Shown here piece by piece: positions 58,642-64,000 of a stretch of DNA of 64,000 nucleotides (positions within the stretch are counted from its first letter, which is position 1; each line of letters begins with the position of its first letter). The notes beneath the pieces are model-generated. The model worked only from the letters and a program-made list of their open reading frames with translations, was not told the DNA's origin and did not search any database. Position numbers and translations under genes: made by a program. Location: the NCBI GenBank assembly GCA_030141605.1, contig JAQGDQ010000417.1:76501-140500 (forward strand). The letters are read 5' to 3'. The stretch is from Tubiluchus corallicola. Its lineage: Eukaryota; Priapulida; Priapulimorpha; Priapulimorphida; Tubiluchidae.

Positions 58642-58929
58642 TATGCCTTTGTAAACTGTACAGGTACGCTGACTAATGCTTGCACTAGTTTACATTGCAT
58701 GTTTACTATTATTTACAATACCAATAATTCCAAAACGACAATCGCAAGTGAAAATTGACGTATTTGCAAAACATGAATGGGTTATTCAAACACGAGAGCG
58801 TTTTTGTGTGATAATATTTGCACAGCAAAAGTACGAGAATGTTAATTATAGGTCAAACAAAGACGACTTCTTCACACCAGGTGAGGTATTTGTAAAAGCT
58901 TTGAATTGCCATGGTAATAAAGAGATTTG

Positions 58930-60235
58930 TAGGTGAGAGTCTGTAACCACGGTCTTACTGTTAGAAACGAAGCAAGAACTGCTCGATGATTTGTTAAGGG
59001 TGAGTCTGTTACCACGGTCTTAAGGTTAGAAACCAAGCAAGGACTGCTCGAAGATTTGTTAAGGGTGTGAGTCTGTAACCACGGTCTTAAGGTTAGAAAC
59101 CAAGCAAGGACTGCTCGAAGATTTGTTAAGTGCGAGTCTGTAACCACGGTCTTAAGGTTAGAAACCAAGCAAGAACTGCTCGATGATTTATTAAGGGTGA
59201 GTCTGTTACCACGGTCTTAAGGTTAGAAACCAAGCAAGGACTGCTCGAAGATTTGTTAAGGGTGTGAGTCTGTAACCACGGTTTTAATGTTAGAAACCAA
59301 GCAAGGACTGCTCGAAGATTTGTTAAGTGCGAGTCTGTAACCACGGTCTTAAGGTTAGAAACCAAGCAAGAACTGCTCGAAGATCTGTTAAGGGTGAGTT
59401 TGTAGCCACGGTCTTAAGGCTAGAAAGCTAGCAAGAACTGCTCAAAGATTTGTTATGTGTGAGTCTGTAACCACGGTCTTAAGGTTAGAAACCGAGCAAG
59501 AACTGCTCGAAGATTTGTTAAGGGTGAGTCTGTAACCACGGTCTTAAGGCTAGAAACCAAGCAAGAACTGCTCGAAGATTTGTTAAGGGTGAGTCTGTAG
59601 CCACGGTCTTAAGGCTAGAAAGCTAGCAAGAACTGCTCAAGGATTTGTTATGTGCGAGTCTGTAACCACGGTCTTAAGGTTAGAAACCAAGCAAGAACTG
59701 CTGGAAGATTTGTTAAGAGTGAGTCTGTAACCACGGTCTTAAGGCTAGAAACCAAGCAAGAACTGCTGGAAGATTTGTTAAGAGTGCGTCTGTAACCACG
59801 GTCTTAAGGTTAGAAACCAAGCAAGAACTGCTTGAAGATTTGTTAAGAGCGAGTCTGTAACCACGGTCTTAAGATTAGAAACCAAGCAAGAACTGCTCGA
59901 AGATTTGTTAAGGGTGAGTCTGTAACCACGGTCTTAAGGCTAGAAAGCTAGCAAGAACTGCTCAAAGATTTGTTATGTGCGAGTCTGTAACCACGGTCTT
60001 AAGGTTAGAAACCAAGCAAGAACTGCTCGAAGATTTGTTAAGAGCGAGTCTGTAACCACGGTCTTAAGATTAGAAACCAAGCAAGAACTGCTCGAAGATT
60101 TGTTAAGGGTGAGTCTGTAGCCACGGTCTTAAGGCTAGAAACCAAGCAAGAACTGCTTGGAGATTTGTTAGTGCGAGTCTGTTAGCACGATCTTAAGGTT
60201 AGAAACCAAGCAAGAACTGCTCAAAGACTGACACA
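58930..60235. repeat. Minisatellite, unit about 66 bp, about 20 copies
   Basis: Tandem units reading GTGAGTCTGTAACCACGGTC, then TTAAGGTTAGAAACCAAGCA, AGAACTGCTC and GAAGATTTGTTAAG. Variants alternate (GTTAGAAACC versus GCTAGAAAGC; GGTGAG versus GTGCGAG), suggesting larger blocks were copied. Short open frames on the minus strand are by-products. Confidence 0.92.
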
Positions 60236-60679
60236 CTAAGGTTTCAAATACGGCCAAATAAAAGTAGCCTAGAAAATCTACTTTTTAATGAATGACAAAT
60301 TGTATGAATGCAGGAACCCGCTTCTCTTAATATACAGAATGATATTTTGTGAGCAAAAATTTAGGTTAGTAAGGGAATGCTCAGCTCTAGACAATGGCTA
60401 TGCCCAAGATCAAAACAGTTAGACCAAAATAAAGACTACGGCAGCTTTTAAGGGTAAAAACAATTACCAAATTTACAACTTCTAAAACCAAAACCACACC
60501 AAGATCAAGACCAAAAAATTACTTTTTGTTAGATAAGCATAAAAACATGCATAATATATACATATTTTATAGTCAAATTTTCGTGTAGGAGGTATACGTA
60601 TATTTTAAATTAAATTATTTAAGCTGCATAAAAATGCCGTTTAAAACGTGTATTTTAAAGTATAGTTAAGAAAATGCAT

Positions 60680-61300
60680 GGGTGTTACCAAAACTGAAAT
60701 TACAAACATAAACCGAAATTGGGATTTAGGAAACTTAGGAAACCGAAATCATATTTGCAAGCAAAAAACCAACTGTTATCAAAACTGAAAAAATTCTGAA
60801 ACAAATAAAATACTTTGTCCTTGCTTGTTTGCTTATATTTTTCACTGATACAAGTTTGATTGAAGTAACTAGGTAAAAAATCCTAACCAAACAAGTAGAA
60901 CAATTTTTATGGTTAAACATCTTCAAGCTTCAGAAAAAACAGTCAAATTTTATTTTGTAAACTATAAAATTAAACTTGGTTTTATTCAAATTATGCTTTG
61001 ATATTTTGATTGTGCCTGGTGGTAAAGCTTTACATTCGTCAGCACTGAAGATATGCCACATATGCCACATTCAAATCATGCTACAAATGGTATGAAAATT
61101 TAAATAAACAACATTTATGCTTTATTTGAAACATTTTAAGCAAAATTTTTCAGCGATTTTTAACATCTAAAAAATAAGGTAAGCTGGATAAATACTACTA
61201 AAACCTCGGAAAAATGCTACCAAAAGTTTCGGCTAGGAAACATGATAATTTTCGACAAAAATGAAACTCAAACGAAAGTGAATTATCGACAAAAACAAAA
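60680..61300 (+). mobile_element. hAT-like element family H, copy 3 (against exon 1 donor)
   Basis: About 600 bp homologous to 15,471-16,481 and to parts of 8,590-10,206. Shared strings include an ACCGAAAT-rich start, TCAGCACTGAAGATATGCC and GGATAAATACT. The right end stops within about 10-20 bp of the exon 1 splice donor, so part of the intron start is transposon-derived. The terminal repeats are worn. Confidence 0.6.
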
Positions 61301-61310
61301 ACATTCTCAC

Positions 61311-62412
61311 CTGCTTATCTTTGTATCGCATGCTACCCGTTCTTGCCAAGCTCCCGGCTATCCGCAAAGTCTCTTCCCTGTTGTCGCCGCGAGCATCCCA
61401 TCCTGGGCGCAAGGTGAGCTCGCTCAGTTCCAGTACCGGCTGCACCGTTAACGAGACGGTGTCTCCAGCTTCCTTAATCAACTCTATCACCTCATCTCGC
61501 GATTTCTCTTCCACGTTTACTCCACATACCTCCACTAACCTGTCACCGGGAAGAAGGCCTGTATGGTTGTTTTTCCCCAGCACTCCGGGTTCGGCAAAGA
61601 TAACATTCTTGGGCGTCTCGCGGTTATCAACGGGGTTGCGTTCGATGATCACGGCTCTACGTAAGGAAAAGCCGAAGTCTCCCTTTACCGTGCGATGTAT
61701 GACGAGACCTTGTGATCGGGGAGGCTTCGGGGGTACTATATTCGGCAAGTGAAGGTCAACGTCGAACGCTTTTTCTGCAGCAACTTCATCAAACTCTGCA
61801 AGTTTGTCGTCGTCACTAGTTTCCTCAACCTCGTCAATTTTAATACTGGGTGGCGTGTCCTCCGTATTAACAACGCCATTAATAACGAGTAAGCCAATGT
61901 TTTCGTTCACTTCCGTGTTGCATGCCACAGCCATCGAATCATCCGGATCGCCCTGGATTCCGTAGTTAGGAGGACGAGTCGGTCCATAACTAGATTTGTC
62001 CTTCAAAATGCCTCTTTTCGAATGCCTCACGTCCTGTCCATTGTTCAACTGGACCGGGCCGTTATTGCCATCACTGTTAGTGTAAAACTGACTCTGAGCA
62101 CGAGGTTTACCACCAGAACTGATGCTAGATTCACTGCCACTGAGACTTGGGAGGGATGAACGTTTTTTGGATCCGAACACATCCTGACCATACGGTGATT
62201 TATACTTTCCGCTCTTGTCACTCGTCTTCCTCCCAATTCCAAACAACCCCTTCTTTGCCTCCTCCAACCTGTTCAACTCATCCGTCGTCAGGTGTTCTTT
62301 CTTTTTCGCCTCTTTTTTCTCGCGCTTTTCCTTCTTCTTTCTCTCCTTCTCCTCCGGGTCTTTTTCTTTGTCCTTCTTCATAAAATTGAACATCTTAGCT
62401 GTTTCGGCCACT
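61311..62412 (-). CDS. MYO18A: Exon 1 (first coding): 5' UTR end, KE-rich region and PDZ domain
   Basis: Coding starts at the ATG at 62,393-62,391, giving MFNFMKKDKEKD, nearly identical to the mammalian MYO18A start. The codon has a purine at -3. An in-frame ATG lies 42 nt upstream (62,435), but a TTTTGCAG acceptor at 62,413-62,420 separates the two, so 62,394-62,412 is read as UTR and an upstream noncoding exon is expected. Residues 5-34 are very Lys/Glu-rich. Residues about 35-215 are low-complexity and Ser/Asp-rich. Residues about 229-320 form a PDZ domain with carboxylate-binding loop DFGFSL at 239-244 and LLPGDRLVEV further on. The exon ends KDKQ|GTGAGA in phase 0 after exactly 361 codons. 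The whole KE+PDZ module lies in one exon, so a promoter further downstream could make a PDZ-less form like MYO18A beta; no such promoter is visible. Confidence 0.96.
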
Positions 62413-62435
62413 CTGCAAAACAAATGAGCATTCAT

Positions 62436-64000
62436 GATTCGCCAGGTGTGAGTTAGTAATGGTCGAACTTACATAATGTCACCTAAGCACATTCCAATTC
62501 GGTTCGATTGCACACAGTTCAACAAGCACAATGCGGGAGCTTCTCTTTCAACAACGCCCGCATGCAGAACTGAACTAATCAACTGACGGACACACGGCTA
62601 TAAAGCACACATTAATCCAGCAAGCGGTGAATTGAAATCAATAACTCTCATTTAATGTGACAACAGCAGCATAACAATAATAAAGTTCCACGGCCTTAAC
62701 AGTGTCTCTTGTGAATACGCTAGGCTACCCGGACATGCATGACTTGAAACCAGCATCCACTCAGCAATCAGTATAAAACTCTCACAGAGCACCACCATTC
62801 AGAAGTCATCAGAAGACACATCTCACGAGACATGCAAGCTCGCGCCAGTCATATTCTCTGTCAAATATTATCTATATACAGAAACCAGCAGTTCTACGTC
62901 AACACAGAACTGCGGTTCATTATTCTTTAATTATTGATATAATCTGATGTACATTATGTAAATATACGCTAAGTTTGTCTTCATGCCAAGGTAAACACTA
63001 TTTGAGTGACCAATAGTAAAATGCCATGTGCTGCCATCTTGCGGAATGCAGCAAGGCTATTTTTATGCTGCCTAAAGCCTATTCGAAACATGTAAATTAG
63101 ATTTATTCGATGAGGTAACGCTGTAATCGTGTAGATTATGTTTTAACGTGAAGTTAATCACGCACTTTCGAAATCAGTGCCTGTTTACATGCATTAATCG
63201 AGAAAACAAAAGTTCCAAAAGTCTTTCAGTACAAAGAGACAAAAGTCCATTTTAATGATTTAAAGAAGAACATCTATAAAGTAAGTTTCAGAATCAACTC
63301 TCAACAACAGCCGGTCCTTTTTTAAAGGTTCAAAAGCCTTTGTAGCAACGCCAAAAAAAGCACTATTTTAGGCTAAAATTGCAAATGTTAAATTCATGGC
63401 TTTTTGCGGACTGTGGCGCTATCATTACTTTGTTGAGATCCGATAAAATGATGTTCAATATTGAGCAACTCAAATTGTTTATAAACAATTATTAAAAACG
63501 TGTGATTTCAGAATGCTTTTTGACCAAAGAACAATGATTACACTGATAATTTAAACTCTGGCTGAAAAAACCTAGAACTGAATTACTAATACTACACCTT
63601 TGTGGTGTAAATAATTAACAATTTAGCTTGTTTAATCTTAATATGAACTCTAGTTAGCAGTCGAGTATAAACTACTATATTATACAATCAATGTAGTTAA
63701 GATTATAATAACTTCCCCATATTAATTAGAACATACATAATTTTTATACACGTTGTATAATATTAATTTTATTGTTAAATGACTTACTATTTCAGAAACC
63801 CCTATTCACATTAACTTCTGATTACATGTTTAACAAATGCTGCATAAAAGTCGTGTTCATTTGTAGTAAATGTAATTGGCCACAAGCCAAGTTTAGCACA
63901 TTAAATGAAGTTCTACAGATACAGCAGAGTGTGCATGGACATCCTAAAGTATTTCAGTCATGATTGTAGTTTACTAAACCTACTTAAAGTCGTGTTCATT
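62436..64000. other. Upstream flank or 5' intron, no gene seen
   Basis: AT-rich DNA before the first coding exon. A 5' UTR exon is expected here or beyond, because exon 1 begins at an acceptor, but I cannot place one. A TATAAA-like string at 62,600 is unsupported as a promoter. No open frame here looks like protein and I see no tandem array. Confidence 0.5.

Overview
The window is animal nuclear DNA: AT-rich, with short exons bounded by GT-AG splice sites, long introns, and dense microsatellites, minisatellites and small DNA transposons. Nearly all of it (1 to about 62,412) is one gene read on the minus strand, an orthologue of the unconventional class XVIII myosin MYO18A. I could join 26 coding exons without any break in reading phase, giving about 1,646 residues, plus two further small in-phase candidate exons. 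The gene runs off the low-coordinate end of the window, so the last part of the coiled-coil tail (roughly 400 residues by comparison with the mammalian protein) and the 3' UTR are missing. The 5' UTR exon and promoter are not identified. The host looks like a marine invertebrate. A mollusc or another lophotrochozoan is my guess, from the repeat style and a MetaSINE-like element, but the sequence does not settle this.

Protein layout from the N terminus (high coordinates) to the tail (low coordinates): a Lys/Glu-rich segment and a PDZ domain in one large exon (61,311-62,412); an SH3-like lead-in (53,476-53,664); the motor core from 52,611 down to 26,554; a degenerate IQ neck (25,035-25,574); and coiled coil from 23,810 to the window edge. 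The motor keeps the P-loop lysine. Its switch I (NTNASRFTQ) and switch II (DSPGIQN, no glutamate) match the degenerate class XVIII pattern, so the protein is probably an actin tether or scaffold rather than an active motor.

Introns: almost every intron holds mobile or satellite DNA. I see several MITE families: hAT-like with 8-bp target duplications, TA-flanked pogo/mariner-like, and TTAA-flanked piggyBac-like. There are two LINE tails in opposite orientations, a tRNA-derived SINE nested in a hAT-like element, a defective 5S-rRNA-derived element, and at least a dozen tandem arrays with units from 2 to 248 bp. An orphan exon-like block on the plus strand lies at 14,317-14,531.

Most interesting points: (i) two phase-0 mini-exons that would insert 13 and/or 23 residues at the relay loop of the motor; (ii) inverted copies of one MITE on either side of exons 10-11, a layout that favours exon circularisation; (iii) a TA transposon inserted at the exact centre of a long palindrome; (iv) a TIR element whose interior became a 248-bp higher-order satellite; (v) transposon ends or duplications lying against splice sites of exons 1, 5 and 20.
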